NCBI GenBank assembly: GCA_913050105.1 | Contig: CAJWZN010000021.1 | Coordinates: 1-14,518, forward strand | Length of the DNA stretch: 14,518 nucleotides | From: an uncultured Synechococcus sp. | GTDB taxonomy: Bacteria; Cyanobacteriota; Cyanobacteriia; PCC-6307; Cyanobiaceae | Direction of reading: 5' to 3' | In this document: positions 14,449 to 14,518 of the stretch, piece after piece | How positions within the stretch are numbered: position 1 is the first letter of the stretch | Layout of the letters: every line of letters starts with the position of its first letter | Notes under the pieces: generated by a model | What the model was told of the DNA's origin: nothing | Databases searched by the model: none | The model's input: the letters and a program-made list of their open reading frames with translations, nothing else | Position numbers and translations under genes: made by a program

Positions 14449-14518
14449 GCACTCCGCTGCTGCTCAAAGGTTTTGAAGTTGAACTTTTCACCGGACGCGA
14501 TGACGGCTCCCATGTGGG
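14445..14518 (+). CDS. gshA: Glutamate-cysteine ligase, cyanobacterial type (partial, 5' end)
   Basis: The window ends 74 bases into this gene. The 24 visible codons start MSTPLLLKGFEVELFTGRDD and continue GSHV, which recalls the conserved beginning of cyanobacterial glutamate-cysteine ligase (LLKGFEVELFTG). That enzyme joins glutamate and cysteine in the first step of glutathione synthesis. The ATG overlaps the trpE stop (ATGA), so it is read from the same transcript. Only the N-terminus can be judged, so the call is moderately sure. Confidence 0.72.
   Translation, partial: MSTPLLLKGFEVELFTGRDDGSHV

Noticed and set aside
1..14518. Search for CRISPR arrays, insertion sequences, phage genes, toxin-antitoxin pairs and HIP1 (GCGATCGC) clusters
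   Set aside because: No spaced direct repeats, transposase-like products or other such signals were seen; reading by eye could miss short or degraded ones.

Overview
The window looks like a stretch of core chromosome from a marine picocyanobacterium, most likely Synechococcus (subcluster 5.1-like). The main evidence is psaD of photosystem I, an oxygen-dependent hemF used in tetrapyrrole synthesis, a CCB2/CCB4-type cytochrome b6f assembly protein, a cyanobacterial LpxB-related protein, and the beginning of what reads as the cyanobacterial type of glutamate-cysteine ligase. Base composition looks evenly moderate-to-high GC, genes are packed tightly on both strands, and I see no copy of the HIP1 octamer GCGATCGC, which argues against the HIP1-rich freshwater lineages. 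I found no transposase, integrase, phage gene, CRISPR array or toxin-antitoxin pair.

Layout. 74-1105 purM (+), followed by a 281-base gap holding a perfect 17-bp inverted repeat. 1387-1869 hypothetical coiled-coil protein (+), convergent with 1874-2857 aldo/keto reductase (-). The reductase is divergent, over only 24 bases, from a 51-residue four-cysteine protein (2882-3037, +). 3232-3302 is tRNA-Cys (-), lying head to head with an LpxB-related glycosyltransferase-like gene (about 3336-4577, +) that has no obvious ordinary start codon. 4597-4866 is a small hypothetical gene (+), convergent across a hairpin with an RNase D-type exonuclease (4888-5532, -). 5648-6031 is a PadR-like winged-helix regulator (+) with a palindrome just upstream. 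6079-6636 (CCB2/CCB4-like) and 6641-7441 (secreted amidase_3-like protein) form a close pair. 7434-8522 hemF (-) overlaps the amidase gene tail to tail. 8642-9718 mrp, 9715-10959 rodA and 10953-12344 (degenerate histidine kinase) form a chain of overlapping + strand genes. 12458-12889 psaD, 12928-14448 trpE and 14445-end gshA (partial) close the window.

How the genes fit together. Most are housekeeping: purine synthesis (purM), tryptophan synthesis (trpE), glutathione synthesis (gshA), heme/chlorophyll precursors (hemF), Fe-S or P-loop cofactor handling (mrp), photosynthetic complexes (psaD, CCB-like), envelope and cell shape (rodA, LpxB-like, amidase-like). The grouping most worth a second look is mrp-rodA-kinase. 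The elongation polymerase gene is translationally coupled to a histidine-kinase-like protein that keeps the phospho-acceptor His box but appears to have lost the ATP-binding motifs, with a four-unit pentapeptide repeat placed where those motifs should be. Other points of interest are the unusual start of the LpxB-like gene beside the tRNA, the tiny four-cysteine protein, and several palindromes at gene fronts. I do not see a clear new multi-gene system such as a defence island.
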